Shown in pieces: positions 1-9,459 of a stretch of DNA of 64,000 nucleotides; position 1 is the first letter of the stretch, and the number at the start of each line of letters is the position of its first letter. Position numbers and translations under genes: made by a program. The DNA is taken from assembly GCF_002015115.1 (NCBI RefSeq), contig NZ_MUYA01000004.1, positions 1-64,000 on the forward strand. The letters run 5' to 3'. The stretch comes from Haemophilus paracuniculus. Its GTDB lineage: Bacteria; Pseudomonadota; Gammaproteobacteria; Enterobacterales; Pasteurellaceae. Under the pieces are notes generated by a model, which was not told the origin of the DNA, made no database searches, and saw only the letters and a program-made list of their open reading frames with translations.

Positions 1-85
1 TAGGGCATCGCCAGATTTTTATTAACTTAGCTTATTTCTTGAAGTAAGCTAACTTAATAAAGAATTTGTTTAACAGCCAAATTTG
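1..85 (+). other. rRNA operon spacer before 5S
   Basis: This short AT-rich stretch precedes the 5S gene and is presumably the 23S-5S spacer, since 5S and distal tRNAs follow on the same strand. Positions about 22-59 can fold into a long imperfect hairpin, with TTAACTTAGCTTA pairing to TAAGCTAACTTAA. That would suit an rRNA processing stem. I cannot identify 23S sequence here with confidence, so the 23S gene presumably lies to the left of the window. Confidence 0.5.
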
Positions 86-200
86 ATTAACAGCAATAGT
101 GCCGTGGTTCTACCTGACTCCATTCCGAACTCAGAAGTAAAATGCGGTAACGCCGATGGTAGTGTTGGGTTTCCCAATGTGAGAGTAGGGCACTGTTAAT
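86..200 (+). rRNA. rrf: 5S ribosomal RNA
   Basis: This is the 5S rRNA of the large ribosomal subunit. The conserved core CCGAACTCAGAAGTAAAA and the downstream GCGAGAG-like segment ending in GTAGGG are recognisable. The two ends, ATTAACAG and CTGTTAAT, pair as helix I and set the ends to within a base or two. The length of about 115 nt is normal. tRNA-Asp and tRNA-Trp follow directly, the same distal arrangement as in some enterobacterial rrn operons. Confidence 0.93.
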
Positions 201-212
201 CGCCCAATTTGC

Positions 213-289
213 GGAGCGGTAGTTCAGCTGGTTAGAATACCTGCCTGTCACGCAGGGGGTCGCGGGTTCGAGTCCCGTCCGTTCCGCCA
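213..289 (+). tRNA. tRNA-Asp (GTC)
   Basis: A complete 77-nt cloverleaf with acceptor GGAGCGG pairing to CCGTTCC. The anticodon loop CTGTCAC gives GTC, the T arm is GGTTCGAGTCC, and CCA is encoded. It starts 12 nt after 5S and is almost certainly part of the rRNA transcript. Confidence 0.96.
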
Positions 290-326
290 CTTATCTTTAA
301 GCGAGTAAGTTACTCGCTTTCCATTT

Positions 327-402
327 AGGGGCGTAGTTCAATTGGTAGAGCACCGGTCTCCAAAACCGGGTGTTGGGAGTTCGAGCCTCTCCGCCCCTGC
401 CA
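327..402 (+). tRNA. tRNA-Trp (CCA)
   Basis: A complete 76-nt cloverleaf with acceptor AGGGGCG pairing to CGCCCCT. The anticodon loop CTCCAAA gives CCA, the T arm is GAGTTCGAGCCTC, discriminator G is present, and the 3' CCA is encoded. A small palindrome (GCGAGTAAGTTACTCGC, about 301-317) separates it from tRNA-Asp and may help processing. Confidence 0.96.
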
Positions 403-558
403 TTCTTCCTTATCTTATTATCATTCCAAAATGGCATATCTAGCTATTCTATTTTTATTTAATATCTGTCTTTTAAAATAGCGTAAATAAATCTCTTACT
501 TTCTTTTTTGCTATAATAGCCAAAATTTCTTGAAATCACACCGCTTGTAAGAGGTTCA

Positions 559-1569
559 ATGGCGACAATGAAAGATATTTCGCGGCTGGCTGGGGTGTCG
601 CTTTCGACCGTGTCGCACGTGATCAATAATTCTCGTTTTGTGAGCGAGGAAATTCGTGAGCGTGTCGAAAAGGTGGTGCGAGAGCTGAATTACACCCCCT
701 CGCTGGTCGCTCGTAGCTTGAAAGTCAAGGAAACCAACACCCTCGGAATGTTGGTAACCGCAAGTCGCAACCCCTTTTTTGCCGAGGTGGTGCAGCACGT
801 TGAGCGTTACTGCGAACGGCACAATTATCATCTGATTTTGGTCAATACCAACGGTGATCCGCAGATGTTGGCGAAGCACCTCGATCATCTATTGCGGAAA
901 CAGGTGGACGGCTTGTTGCTGATGTGTGCTGAACCGCAAGATTTGGACGATCCCCAATTAGCCAATATCCCCCTGCCGAAAGTGATTATTGACTGGTGGC
1001 AACAGCCGTTAAATGCGGATAAAATTCACGAAAATTCGGAATTAGGTGGCTATCTTGCCACGAAAACGCTACTCAATGCAGGCTATCAAGAGATTGCGAT
1101 TATCACGGGCGAGCTGTCGAAACCCCTTGCGGTCAATCGGCTGGCTGGCTACAAGCGGGCGTTTGCCGAGCAAAATTTACCGTTGCGAGCCGAGTGGATT
1201 GTCGAAAGCCGTTTTGACTATCAAGGCGGTTTAGCGGCGGCGACCCAACTGCTCGCTTTGCCGCACCGTCCACAGGCGATTTTTGCGATGAGCGACACCA
1301 TTGCGATTGGGGCGTATCAAGCGATTTGGCGAGCAGGCTTGCGGATTCCGCAGGATATTGCCGTGATCGGCTACGATAATATCGAAATCGCCGAATTTCT
1401 GTCGCCGCCCCTTTCGACCATTCATCAGCCCAAGGCTCGCCTCGCCAAAAATGCGGTGGAACGCTTGATTCAGCGTATCCGCGAGCCAAACACCCCCGTG
1501 CAAACCATTCAACTTGAACCCACGCTGGTGGTGCGAGAATCCTTTTTGCCAAAATTTTCCAAAATCTAA
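559..1569 (+). CDS. rbsR: LacI-family regulator, RbsR-like
   Basis: The product is a 336-aa LacI/GalR repressor. Residues 3-50 form the lac-type helix-turn-helix and hinge ([20 protein letters not shown]). Residues about 60-330 form the periplasmic-binding-protein-like effector domain. N-terminus, length and C-terminal motif ([20 protein letters not shown]) resemble E. coli RbsR most among the LacI members I know, so ribose is the likely effector. No ribose operon is adjacent: it is followed after 9 nt by xerD, so any rbs target would lie elsewhere. The start at 559 follows GAGGTTCA, and an uptake-signal core sits just upstream. Family is certain; the RbsR assignment is probable. Confidence 0.8.
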   Translation: MATMKDISRLAGVSLSTVSHVINNSRFVSEEIRERVEKVVRELNYTPSLVARSLKVKETNTLGMLVTASRNPFFAEVVQHVERYCERHNYHLILVNTNGDPQMLAKHLDHLLRKQVDGLLLMCAEPQDLDDPQLANIPLPKVIIDWWQQPLNADKIHENSELGGYLATKTLLNAGYQEIAIITGELSKPLAVNRLAGYKRAFAEQNLPLRAEWIVESRFDYQGGLAAATQLLALPHRPQAIFAMSDTIAIGAYQAIWRAGLRIPQDIAVIGYDNIEIAEFLSPPLSTIHQPKARLAKNAVERLIQRIREPNTPVQTIQLEPTLVVRESFLPKFSKI

Positions 1570-1578
1570 CCCCTTGCA

Positions 1579-2472
1579 ATGAAGAAATTAGACCCGATTA
1601 TCGAACAATTTTTAGATACGCTCTGGCAAGAACACGGCTTGTCGAACAACACGGTGGCTTCCTATCGCCTTGATTTAGAACGATTTTCCGAATGGTTGCC
1701 CTCGCCGCAAGCCTTTTTGAGCCTTGATCATTTTGATCTGCAAGCCTTTCTCGGCGAGCGGTTGGAACAGGGCTACAAGGCGACCAGCTCGGCACGAATG
1801 TTGAGTTGTTTGCGGAAATTTTTTCGCTTTTTGTATCTGGAAAAATACCGCTTGGATGACCCAACCGCCACCCTCACTTCGCCCCGTAAGCCTGCGCATC
1901 TGCCGAAATCGTTGAGCGAAGAGCAAGTGATGGATCTGCTTGATTGCCCGAACACCCTCGACCCGATTGAGTTGCGAGACAAAGCGATGTTGGAACTGCT
2001 TTATGCCACGGGGCTACGGGTTACCGAACTAGTGTCGCTCACGTTGGACAATTTGAGCCTACGACAAGGGCTGGTGCGTGTGATCGGCAAAGGCGACAAA
2101 GAACGGCTCGTGCCACTCGGCGAGGAAGCGGTTTATTGGCTCAACGAATTTTTTCAGTATGGGCGAGCAATGTTGCTCAACGGCACGCAATCCGATGTGG
2201 TGTTCCCGAGCAAACGTGGGCAACAGATGACCCGCCAAACGTTTTGGCATCGGATCAAGCATTATGCGGTGCAGGCTGGGATTGACGCGGACAAACTCTC
2301 GCCCCACGTTCTTCGCCACGCCTTCGCCACTCACCTCGTCAATCACGGGGCGGATCTGCGTGTGGTGCAGATGTTGCTCGGGCATAGCGACCTGTCCACC
2401 ACCCAAATTTACACCCAAGTGGCAAAAGCCCGCTTGAAATCACTTCATCAACAATTTCACCCGAGAGGTTAA
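1579..2472 (+). CDS. xerD: Site-specific tyrosine recombinase XerD
   Basis: A 297-aa tyrosine recombinase of normal XerD length. With XerC it resolves chromosome dimers at dif under FtsK control. The N-terminal SAM-like core-binding domain covers residues 1-90 and the catalytic domain about 110-295. Catalytic features are visible: the first Arg in ATGLRVTELV, the HVLRHAFATHL box, and LLGHSDLSTTQIYTQV carrying the tyrosine nucleophile. It follows rbsR by 9 nt, and the next small gene starts 1 nt after its stop, so the three genes probably share a transcript. Confidence 0.95.
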   Translation: MKKLDPIIEQFLDTLWQEHGLSNNTVASYRLDLERFSEWLPSPQAFLSLDHFDLQAFLGERLEQGYKATSSARMLSCLRKFFRFLYLEKYRLDDPTATLTSPRKPAHLPKSLSEEQVMDLLDCPNTLDPIELRDKAMLELLYATGLRVTELVSLTLDNLSLRQGLVRVIGKGDKERLVPLGEEAVYWLNEFFQYGRAMLLNGTQSDVVFPSKRGQQMTRQTFWHRIKHYAVQAGIDADKLSPHVLRHAFATHLVNHGADLRVVQMLLGHSDLSTTQIYTQVAKARLKSLHQQFHPRG

Positions 2473-2473
2473 T

Positions 2474-2767
2474 ATGCAACAAGGTTTCTCACCATTTAGC
2501 TGGGCATTGGCTCTGTTCTGCTTGCCAACGGCGTTAATCCCTTTGGCGTTACTGGTTTCGCCAAAATTTTCCAGCAACCCGAATTTGACCCCGTTCCAAG
2601 TCGATCTCTTTTCCACCGCATTTTGGACTTACCCGTTCTTTCTGTTTTTGATTGCAGGGATCTTATTCAAACTGCATCAATCCCGCCCAGCCCTTGCCAG
2701 AGCATTGCTTGCCGTGAGTTTTGTCGGCTTTTATGGCTTTTTGACCTACATTGTGCAATCCCTTTAA
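2474..2767 (+). CDS. Small inner-membrane protein
   Basis: A 97-aa hydrophobic protein with three likely transmembrane helices at residues about 8-28, 48-68 and 76-95. No catalytic motif is visible. It starts 1 nt after the xerD stop, so it is translationally close to xerD and closes the operon before a terminator. It looks like the small, narrowly distributed membrane proteins of Pasteurellaceae. I cannot assign a function. Confidence 0.75.
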   Translation: MQQGFSPFSWALALFCLPTALIPLALLVSPKFSSNPNLTPFQVDLFSTAFWTYPFFLFLIAGILFKLHQSRPALARALLAVSFVGFYGFLTYIVQSL

Positions 2768-2773
2768 CCCAAT

Positions 2774-2806
2774 AAAAATGCTCTTGTTTTTACAAGAGCA
2801 TTTTTT
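2774..2806. terminator. Bidirectional intrinsic terminator
   Basis: AAATGCTCTTG pairs with CAAGAGCATTT around a short T-rich loop, with an A tract before and a T tract after. It can end the xerD transcript on the plus strand and the rpe transcript on the minus strand. Confidence 0.85.
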
Positions 2807-2813
2807 CAAGAAA

Positions 2814-3494
2814 CTAACCGCTTACCTTAGCCAATTCCGCCCGCATTTGGTCGATCACGGCTTTATAGTCAGGCTGGTCGAAAATTGCGGAACCTGCGAC
2901 AAACATATCCGCCCCTGCTTTGGCGATGTCGGCGATATTGTTAATTTTTACGCCGCCATCGACTTCAAGACGGATGTTGTAACCGCTCTCATCAATCCGT
3001 TTGCGAGCCTCTTGCAATTTGGCGAGGGTGGACGGAATGAAAGATTGTCCGCCAAAGCCTGGATTGACCGACATCAGCAAAATCACATCGACTTTATCCA
3101 TCACATAATCCAAATAGCTCAACGGCGTGGCAGGGTTGAACACCAAGCCCGATTTGCAGCCGTGATCACGGATCAACTGCAACGAGCGGTCGATATGCTC
3201 GCTCGCTTCGGGGTGAAAAGTGATGATGTCCGCCCCAGCTTTGGCGAAATCGGGGATCAGACGATCGACAGGTTTCGCCATTAAATGCACATCAATCGGG
3301 CAGGTAATGCCGTAATCACGCAACGCCTTGCAAATCGCTGGCCCGAAAGTCAAATTTGGCACATAGTGATTATCCATTACATCAAAATGGATCAAATCTG
3401 CCCCTGCTTTCAGCACCTCAGCGACATCATCGCCCAAGCGAGCGAGGTCGGCGGATAAAATCGAAGGGGCAATTAAGAATTTTTGCTCTGTCAT
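2814..3494 (-). CDS. rpe: Ribulose-phosphate 3-epimerase
   Basis: This 226-aa TIM-barrel enzyme interconverts ribulose 5-phosphate and xylulose 5-phosphate in the pentose phosphate pathway. Visible signatures are APSILSAD at the N-terminus, the metal-binding [12 protein letters not shown] near residue 35, HLMAKPVDR, the phosphate loop [10 protein letters not shown] near residue 142, and EVDGGV near 177. Length is normal. The start has a good AGGAAA ribosome site. It is convergent with the xerD operon and tail-to-head with upstream bioY, about 80 nt away. Confidence 0.96.
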   Translation of the reverse strand: MTEQKFLIAPSILSADLARLGDDVAEVLKAGADLIHFDVMDNHYVPNLTFGPAICKALRDYGITCPIDVHLMAKPVDRLIPDFAKAGADIITFHPEASEHIDRSLQLIRDHGCKSGLVFNPATPLSYLDYVMDKVDVILLMSVNPGFGGQSFIPSTLAKLQEARKRIDESGYNIRLEVDGGVKINNIADIAKAGADMFVAGSAIFDQPDYKAVIDQMRAELAKVSG

Positions 3495-3576
3495 AGGGTT
3501 TCCTCACGCATAAAAAAATCGGCTTATGCTATCACAAATGGCAATAGCAAAAGCCGATCCAGTTCACATTTTTTGC

Positions 3577-4143
3577 TTAAAGTTTAGAAAAGAAGCGGTG
3601 GCTTGGAATCACTAACGCACTCGCCAACACCGCTTTCACAATGCCGCCTAATACGAATGGGTATAAACCAAATTCAAGCACTTTGTCGGCTGGCACGAAT
3701 AAGGAAAGTTGAGCCAAGCCGAACGCAAAGGTTACAATTGTCGCTAACAACGCCACGCCAACGCTTTTCACGAATGAATTTAGCACACCTTTGTCGCTGA
3801 AATAGCCGAGCAAATAAGCGGTTGGCACGAAGCCGATCAAATAACCGCCCGAAGCCCCGAACAGCACGCCCAAGCCAGATGCCCCGTTGGCGAACACTGG
3901 CAAGCCGATTGCCCCTTCGGCGAGGTAGGCTAACACCGCTGCCGTGCCTGCTTTACGCCCCAACGCAAAGCCGACCACGGTTAAAGCAAGGGTTTGCCCC
4001 GTGATTGGCACGAGTGGTAACGGAATGGAAATTTGGGCGAATAGGGCAATCAAATTCGCCCCGATCAAGGTTTTTAGCCAAAATGCGGCGGTTTGGTTGG
4101 CGAGCAACCATTTTTTTGTTTGAGAAAGGGATTGTGTCAGCAT
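3577..4143 (-). CDS. bioY: Biotin transporter BioY
   Basis: A 188-aa membrane protein of the BioY family, the substrate-binding S component of ECF-type biotin uptake. About six hydrophobic segments are visible. The family signature is LVPITGQTLALTVVGFALG followed by AYLAEGAIGLPVFANGASG and ASGGYLIGF. No bioM/bioN energising subunits are adjacent, so it works alone or with components encoded elsewhere. It faces the BPL_N-type gene divergently across about 80 nt. A birA gene lies 8 kb away, which fits a species that scavenges biotin. Confidence 0.92.
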   Translation of the reverse strand: MLTQSLSQTKKWLLANQTAAFWLKTLIGANLIALFAQISIPLPLVPITGQTLALTVVGFALGRKAGTAAVLAYLAEGAIGLPVFANGASGLGVLFGASGGYLIGFVPTAYLLGYFSDKGVLNSFVKSVGVALLATIVTFAFGLAQLSLFVPADKVLEFGLYPFVLGGIVKAVLASALVIPSHRFFSKL

Positions 4144-4225
4144 AAAATCTTCCTTAAAGTTTGTGTAAAAAGTGGGCGGATTATGCCCGAATTGTCAAAC
4201 AATGTAAACCAAAAGAGGTAGAAAA

Positions 4226-4986
4226 GTGGTAAGACCGATCTTGATTTATGCCGATCTCGGCACGAGCGAAGTGGGCGTGGCGTCTTTATGAAAGGCGTTC
4301 CCCATTGGTTAAATCGCCCTGCTCACACGGTGTCGGCGGCAGAGATTTGTCAAGGGGCATTGGCGAACGCAAGCGGTTTGATTATCCCTGGTGGGGCGGA
4401 TTTGCCCTATTGCGAAAAATTGAACGGCGAGGGCAACCGCCAGATCCACCACTTTGTTGAGCAAGGCGGATTTTACCTCGGCATTTGTGCAGGGGCGTAT
4501 TACGCCTGCCAAACCGTTGAATTTCAAGGGGCGGATTATCAAGTGCAAGGCGAACGGGAATTGGGCTTTTTCGAGGGGATCGCCAAAGGATCGTTACCGC
4601 AACTGACGGGCGGACACTATTACAGCGAAAACGTGCAATCAAAAACAATGGTAAAACTGGATTTTGTGGATTTTCCGCCCGATCCGACCGCTTGTTACTA
4701 CTATCACGGCGGCTCAACTTTCCTCAAAAGCCCGCAAGCGGTGCGATCCTCGCAAATTTTCGCCTATTTTGCGGACGGCTCACCCGCCATCGTGGGCGGA
4801 CAATTCGGCAAGGGGCGTTATCTGCTATCGAGTGTCCATTTCGAGCTTGATCCGCAATGTTATGCAGAATTGATTGTCAAAAATTCCCCCGAATCCGACC
4901 GCTTGTCAGAGCAGGAGATCCATCGGGCGTTGCAACAATCACAAGGAAAATCGGTTTGGCAACTCGTTCAAAATGGCTTGAAATAA
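4226..4986 (+). pseudogene. BPL_N-domain protein, frameshifted
   Basis: The long frame from 4288 to 4986 encodes 232 aa resembling the glutamine-amidotransferase-like BPL_N domain: IIPGGADLPYCEKL, the nucleophile-elbow-like GICAGAYYAC, and ERELGFFEG. The family's usual N-terminus is absent from that frame. It is found just upstream in another frame, from a GTG at 4226 to a TGA at 4289-4291 (ILIYADLGTSEVGVASL). The two frames overlap as ATGA, so one missing or extra base near 4286-4300 explains the break. A downstream product by restart is possible but would lack the first beta strand. The neighbour bioY is consistent with a biotin link. Confidence 0.6.
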
Positions 4987-5649
4987 TTATTTTCGCTTTT
5001 TCGAGAGGCGATCCCACAAATCGCCCTTGCCGAGATATTGTGCTTCGTCAAACTCAAACACGGGCAAGCCAAGTTTGAAGCGAATGGCGAGCAGGCGGAT
5101 CGAAAAGCCTGAAATTAGGGTTAAAATCACGGCGATATTTTGTGAGATGCCGACTTCGATCAGTCCCACATAAATGCAGGTGGATAAAAAGGCTACGCTG
5201 GCGTAAAGCTCTTTTTGGAACACGAGGGGAATGCGGTTGCACAAGATGTCTCTCAGCACGCCGCCAAATGCCCCTGTGGTAACGGCGGACACCACCGCAA
5301 TCACAAAACCGTAGCCCATATCAAGGGCGACTTGCGCCCCTAAAATCGAAAACACAATCAGCCCCAAGGCGTCCAGCACAAGGAAAATGGTGCGAAAATA
5401 GCCGAGCAACGGGGCGATAAACACGGTCAAAATCGCCGCCCCCGCCACAATCAGAAAATATTGCGGATTCGCCACCCAACCGAGGGGATAATGCCCCAAC
5501 AGCACATCACGCACCGAACCACCGCCAATCGCGGTAACAGACGCAATAATAATCACCCCGAACCAATCCATCTTCTCACGCCCCGCCGCCAACGCCCCCG
5601 TGATCGCCTCCGCGGTAATGCCGATAATATAAAGTGTCAAAAGCAACAT
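4987..5649 (-). CDS. TRIC/YadS-family (UPF0126) membrane protein
   Basis: A 220-aa inner-membrane protein with seven hydrophobic segments arranged as two tandem three-helix repeats plus one, typical of the bacterial UPF0126/TRIC family (E. coli YadS and YicG type). The glycine-rich [11 protein letters not shown] and [10 protein letters not shown] segments are the repeat signatures. TRIC relatives are cation channels, but the bacterial substrate here is not established. I chose the ATG at 5649 because it follows AAGGAAAA and starts MLLLTLYI like the family. A longer frame upstream has no ribosome site. Its stop abuts the BPL_N stop. Confidence 0.85.
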   Translation of the reverse strand: MLLLTLYIIGITAEAITGALAAGREKMDWFGVIIIASVTAIGGGSVRDVLLGHYPLGWVANPQYFLIVAGAAILTVFIAPLLGYFRTIFLVLDALGLIVFSILGAQVALDMGYGFVIAVVSAVTTGAFGGVLRDILCNRIPLVFQKELYASVAFLSTCIYVGLIEVGISQNIAVILTLISGFSIRLLAIRFKLGLPVFEFDEAQYLGKGDLWDRLSKKRK

Positions 5650-5673
5650 TGTTTTTCCTTGCTGATTTTTGAT

Positions 5674-5707
5674 AAAAAAGACCGCTTGCATTATACGGCA
5701 AGCGGTC
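5674..5707 (-). terminator. Uptake-signal pair terminator
   Basis: On the minus strand GACCGCTTGC pairs with GCAAGCGGTC, followed by a T tract. Both arms are uptake-signal cores. It sits just after the stop of the lipoprotein gene at 5732 and would end the four-gene operon. Confidence 0.85.
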
Positions 5708-5731
5708 AGATTTCGGGGATTTTTTGCTAGA

Positions 5732-6874
5732 TTACAGGCGATTACCACTTCGATCAATGTAGAAAGTTTCGCCCTGATAGGTTACTTTGGTTTTGATTCG
5801 CCCTTTGGTATCTTTGCTAAATCCTTGAGCTTCATCGAAAATCGGATCAATCGCCCAATTTCCAGCTTTATTGATAAAGCCCCATTTTCCGCCAACACAT
5901 TGACCAGCACTATTTTGGTATCCGCCCCAATACACGCCTGCTACACCTTGCATAAAGCGAGCAGAGCAAACAAAGAGAGGATCAACAATCCAATTTCCCG
6001 ATCTATTTACATAACCCCACAAACCATTTGAGCCTTGCACGTTCGCAATCCCTTCCGAGAAACGCCCTGCTCGGCTAAATTGAGCGGGAATAACGATCCT
6101 GCCGTTGGTATCAATAAACCCAACTTTGCCATTTTGTTCAAATTTTGCCAATCCCTCGTAGAAGGTAAATTGGGTAACATCAAAAGTGGGTTGAGTGGCG
6201 GTTGAAGATTCATAGCTCGTTTGATTTGTTTGATTTGCTTGATTCTGCTCAGCTTGTAACGCTTTACGCTGTTCCGCTAAACGAGCCTGTTCCGCCTGTT
6301 TTTGTTGCTCAAAGGCTTTACGCTCTGCTTCCAGCCGAGCTTTCTCTGCTTTTTGTTTCGCCTCACGTTCAGCAAGCTCTTTTTGACGAGCTTGTTGCTC
6401 ACGTTCTTTGGCAAGTCGAGCCTCTTCCTCAGCCTTTTGGCGTGCTTGTTCCGCTTGCTTGGCTTTGGCTTGGGCTTCTTTATCCGCTTGCTCACTTTCA
6501 AACAAATTCGCACAAGCCTTTTGTTCGCCTTTATTACAGCTTTGTTGCCAGTAATATTTTGATTTAGCAGGATTTTTCTCAACCCCTTTTCCGATCAAAA
6601 ACAGCTCACCAAGCTGATACAACGCCTGAGGATTGCCTTGATTGGCTGATTTTTCTAAATAACTCACCGCTTGCTTGGCTTGATCTTTCTCAATCAAAAG
6701 TTGAGCATAAAGATATTGAGCATTAGCATTTCCCTCGTTGGCGGCTTTTTCGCACATACTGTAGGCAAGGTTCTTTTTACTGCTATCTTTGATCAAGGAT
6801 TCGCATTCTTTCGCACTATCATCAAAACAAGCCGTTAATCCCAAAAGAGATAAAAAGGGAAATAATCTTTTCAT
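5732..6874 (-). CDS. Sel1-like and WG-repeat lipoprotein
   Basis: A 380-aa protein with a lipoprotein signal (LTAC, lipid-bearing Cys16). The +2 residue is Phe rather than Asp, which predicts the outer membrane. Residues about 36-112 look like Sel1/TPR-type repeats ([27 protein letters not shown]). Residues about 125-215 are a highly charged Glu/Lys/Arg/Gln coiled coil. Residues about 235-380 contain WG-type beta repeats ([51 protein letters not shown]). It is the last gene of a four-gene operon and overlaps its upstream neighbour by 4 nt. The parts suggest a periplasmic scaffold or sensor; exact function is unknown. Confidence 0.8.
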   Translation of the reverse strand: MKRLFPFLSLLGLTACFDDSAKECESLIKDSSKKNLAYSMCEKAANEGNANAQYLYAQLLIEKDQAKQAVSYLEKSANQGNPQALYQLGELFLIGKGVEKNPAKSKYYWQQSCNKGEQKACANLFESEQADKEAQAKAKQAEQARQKAEEEARLAKEREQQARQKELAEREAKQKAEKARLEAERKAFEQQKQAEQARLAEQRKALQAEQNQANQTNQTSYESSTATQPTFDVTQFTFYEGLAKFEQNGKVGFIDTNGRIVIPAQFSRAGRFSEGIANVQGSNGLWGYVNRSGNWIVDPLFVCSARFMQGVAGVYWGGYQNSAGQCVGGKWGFINKAGNWAIDPIFDEAQGFSKDTKGRIKTKVTYQGETFYIDRSGNRL

Positions 6875-8283
6875 TTGGATTTTCCTTTATTATTTTTATT
6901 GAGAGGCTGTTCATTTGTCATATTAGATGAATTATTCGCAGGGGCTGGATTGCTAGAATAATTTTCTATTTTACGATTGAGTTGAGAAATTTGATCATTA
7001 GCACGTTCTAACTCTTTTTTTGCTTGAGCAAGTTCCGTTTTTACTGCCTTTAAATCCCCTTGCGACTTATTGTAATCATCTTCTGATACCCCACTAAAAA
7101 AGAGGACATAAACCGCTAAAAACAGTACAAGGAAGAGCGATAAGCCTGCAAAAACCCAAGTTAATGGTGTAACACGAGTTTCCACTCTCACTTGAGGCTC
7201 TTGAGCTGGTTGATTGCTCGCTGTCATTCCAAGTTTGGCAATTTGATTTTTGAGATCAGCTAATTGACTAGTTATTTCATCACGTTGTCCTGATGAAAGT
7301 GAAGCAAATTGAGCAAGATTTTCTTGATGTAGCGTTTGAGCATTGTTAGCAACGGTTTCCAATACCGTTTTACCTAAATGTTTTAACACATCACTATCAT
7401 TACGAAGTGAGACTAATTCTGCCTCGGCACGCTGAGCTTGTTCAATATAACTCGCCGCTTTAGAATTCACTTCATTCGCAAAATTTCGTTCAAGTTGCTG
7501 ATATTTTTCATTCGCTACTTTTTCATTGGTTTGAATCTGTGCAATATATTTATGCAAATAATTCACTTCATCTTGCCAATTTTCCGTGAAGAAATTCCCT
7601 GCTTTCAATTCGGCAAAACTGATCGAAACTAATTTTTTCGCTTGCATTTGTTGTGAAATTGAGGGACTTGCCGAAAAGAAAATTTGCTTAAAGCGGTAAA
7701 ATAGCCCTGAATTTAGCAGTAATCGCAAGGTTTCCACAATTTGATCTTGGGTTGTAGCAATATAGAGATCCCCTTGTTGCTCTGTTTGCGTTAAGTATTG
7801 AGGTGGCAAATGCTGTAAATTTTCCGCAATCTCGTTTAATTGTTCTTCAGGGGCAGGGAAAGTTTTACCTGCAATGCTTTCTTTATAAGAACAGGCATTT
7901 TTATCGATGAAATTTTCCCATTGATAAAAACTTAATTCATATAGAGCTGATAATACTTTCTCAATGCTATTTTTACCAAAACTAGAATTTATTGTTTCGA
8001 CAAATGCCCCAAAATAAGTACCTGCACGGGTTTGCCCTTGTTCAAAAATGGAACGATATTCTGCTAAACCTAGAATTTCATTATCACCTTTCCGATATTT
8101 TAAACAGTAGAGAGGCTCAATATCTTTTTGGCGAGGATCAGGCAGACAACCACCATATTGCTGCTCTAAATCGAAACTACTAGCAAATTTGATTTGTTTA
8201 TCAATGCCATCGCTCGTTTGTTGGCGACCATTAGGCGTGCCAAGCAATCCCCAGCCTAGAAGTTGTTTATTTTGTGTTGTCAT
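6871..8283 (-). CDS. GTPase-linked membrane coiled-coil protein
   Basis: A 470-aa protein I cannot assign to a named gene. Residues 1-230 are globular, opening with LGWGLLGTPNGR and containing LAEYRSIFEQGQTRAGTYFG. This layout reminds me of GAP1-type partners of GTPase-centred conflict systems, but that is recollection, not proof. Residues about 240-350 are coiled coil, 373-398 one transmembrane helix (WVFAGLSLFLVLFLAVYVLF), and 405-445 a second coiled coil, then a low-complexity Asn-rich tail. Predicted topology is a cytoplasmic N-terminus and periplasmic C-terminus. It starts 2 nt after the GTPase gene, so the pair is probably translated together. Confidence 0.75.
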   Translation of the reverse strand: MTTQNKQLLGWGLLGTPNGRQQTSDGIDKQIKFASSFDLEQQYGGCLPDPRQKDIEPLYCLKYRKGDNEILGLAEYRSIFEQGQTRAGTYFGAFVETINSSFGKNSIEKVLSALYELSFYQWENFIDKNACSYKESIAGKTFPAPEEQLNEIAENLQHLPPQYLTQTEQQGDLYIATTQDQIVETLRLLLNSGLFYRFKQIFFSASPSISQQMQAKKLVSISFAELKAGNFFTENWQDEVNYLHKYIAQIQTNEKVANEKYQQLERNFANEVNSKAASYIEQAQRAEAELVSLRNDSDVLKHLGKTVLETVANNAQTLHQENLAQFASLSSGQRDEITSQLADLKNQIAKLGMTASNQPAQEPQVRVETRVTPLTWVFAGLSLFLVLFLAVYVLFFSGVSEDDYNKSQGDLKAVKTELAQAKKELERANDQISQLNRKIENYSSNPAPANNSSNMTNEQPLNKNNKGKSK

Positions 8284-8285
8284 TA

Positions 8286-9449
8286 TTATTTTCCTTTAAA
8301 CCAATTCATCAATTTATCCCAACAAGTTGGTTCTTTGATAGGTGAATTACCACCTGTACTATTCATATACAACCAACGGAATAATTTTTCAGGACATTCC
8401 TTATTAAATTCCAAAATTAAATCAGAATTATTAGAAAATGTTCCCATATTGTAGAAGTTTGCTTTATTTTCGATAGATTCATTAAAGAAGCTATTAGCAA
8501 AGCTAGGTATTTTTTCAAGGGCATATGTCATTTCATCATTCCCACAACGTTCTAATGTTGCATTATCATTCTTATAAATACGATCTGCTTTTGATAACAG
8601 TAGAACTTTTGGAAAGTATTTCTTCTGATTATTCTGAATATGTTGAATTTCAGTAAATACAGCATTTAGTACATTTGCTTGTGGTATTTCACCCTTTTTA
8701 TCTTCCAAAGATTGATCGTAAACAAATGCTAATTTAGTATTTACATTAGATTCTAAAATTGCTGTTAGATAATTTGGCAATTTACCAGAGTTATCATTAT
8801 ATCGAGTAAGGTACGCATTCTGAGAATGCTCACCAGAACAATCTATAAAGACAATATCAATAGGTGGTTTATTTGAGTCTTTAGGGGTAAAAGAAATATG
8901 AAACTCAAAATACTGGGTAGTATCTGTACTAGTTATCTCATCAACCCCAATTACACCATTAAAACGATTTTGTAACTGATAGAATAATTCTTCTTCATTA
9001 TAAGTAGTTTTATTAGTATCTAAATAGACCATTCCACCCAAATAATTTTTCATATAGTGTAAAATACTACCTATAATCCAAGTTTTCCCTGAGGCTGGTT
9101 TACCTAAAAATAACACATAATGTTTATTTTCTGCATTATTATTCAGTTCAGTTAGACGCTCGTGATATTGTTCAGGGGTTAATTCTTGCTCAACACTACG
9201 TTTATCTAACTTAGCTTTTTTATCCTTTGGACTATATTTATCTTCTTTGAGAGGATTTAATTTGGGTAACTCAGGGCTAACAAGCGGTGAGATTGTTTCC
9301 TTTTTTTCCACATTGAGTGGGGTTGAGGCAGAATCAGCCGATTCCGCTGTATCAAACTTCTGATCTAAATCCACGTTGGTTTCAATCGTTTTTTCCGCTA
9401 CCATTTCGGTTGGTTTATCGGCTTTTTTCTCGTAAGGATTTTTTAACAT
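8286..9449 (-). CDS. P-loop GTPase of unknown role
   Basis: A 387-aa protein. Residues 1-105 are charged and probably disordered. A GTPase domain follows, with Walker A GKPASGKT at 116-123, a hydrophobic strand ending in the Walker B/G3 motif DCSG at 203-206, and a G4-like SKAD at 286-289. A Thr-rich loop near 173-180 could be switch I. The C-terminus has no membrane segment. The gene is clearly AT-richer than its surroundings, which hints at transfer. It lies 10 nt after the membrane coiled-coil gene and 2 nt before the next, inside a tight operon. It does not match Era, Der, YihA or other housekeeping GTPases I know. Confidence 0.8.
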   Translation of the reverse strand: MLKNPYEKKADKPTEMVAEKTIETNVDLDQKFDTAESADSASTPLNVEKKETISPLVSPELPKLNPLKEDKYSPKDKKAKLDKRSVEQELTPEQYHERLTELNNNAENKHYVLFLGKPASGKTWIIGSILHYMKNYLGGMVYLDTNKTTYNEEELFYQLQNRFNGVIGVDEITSTDTTQYFEFHISFTPKDSNKPPIDIVFIDCSGEHSQNAYLTRYNDNSGKLPNYLTAILESNVNTKLAFVYDQSLEDKKGEIPQANVLNAVFTEIQHIQNNQKKYFPKVLLLSKADRIYKNDNATLERCGNDEMTYALEKIPSFANSFFNESIENKANFYNMGTFSNNSDLILEFNKECPEKLFRWLYMNSTGGNSPIKEPTCWDKLMNWFKGK

Positions 9450-9459
9450 TGTCGCCCCC

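Noticed and set aside
87..290. Minus-strand gene over 5S and tRNA-Asp
   Set aside because: It is an open frame created by the RNA genes' own sequence.
403..558. Prophage or integrase attachment site after the tRNA genes
   Set aside because: No integrase follows (XerD is the chromosomal enzyme) and no partial tRNA repeat is seen downstream.
2751..3284. Gene antisense to rpe
   Set aside because: The frame mirrors the well-conserved rpe codons on the other strand.
4190..4230. BirA operator upstream of bioY
   Set aside because: Only a TGTAAACC half-site and a TTGTCAAAC in direct orientation are present, no inverted partner, and the BirA in this window has no DNA-binding domain.
5669..6031. Plus-strand protein opposite the WG lipoprotein
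   Set aside because: It is a shadow of the WG-repeat region, without ribosome site or motif.
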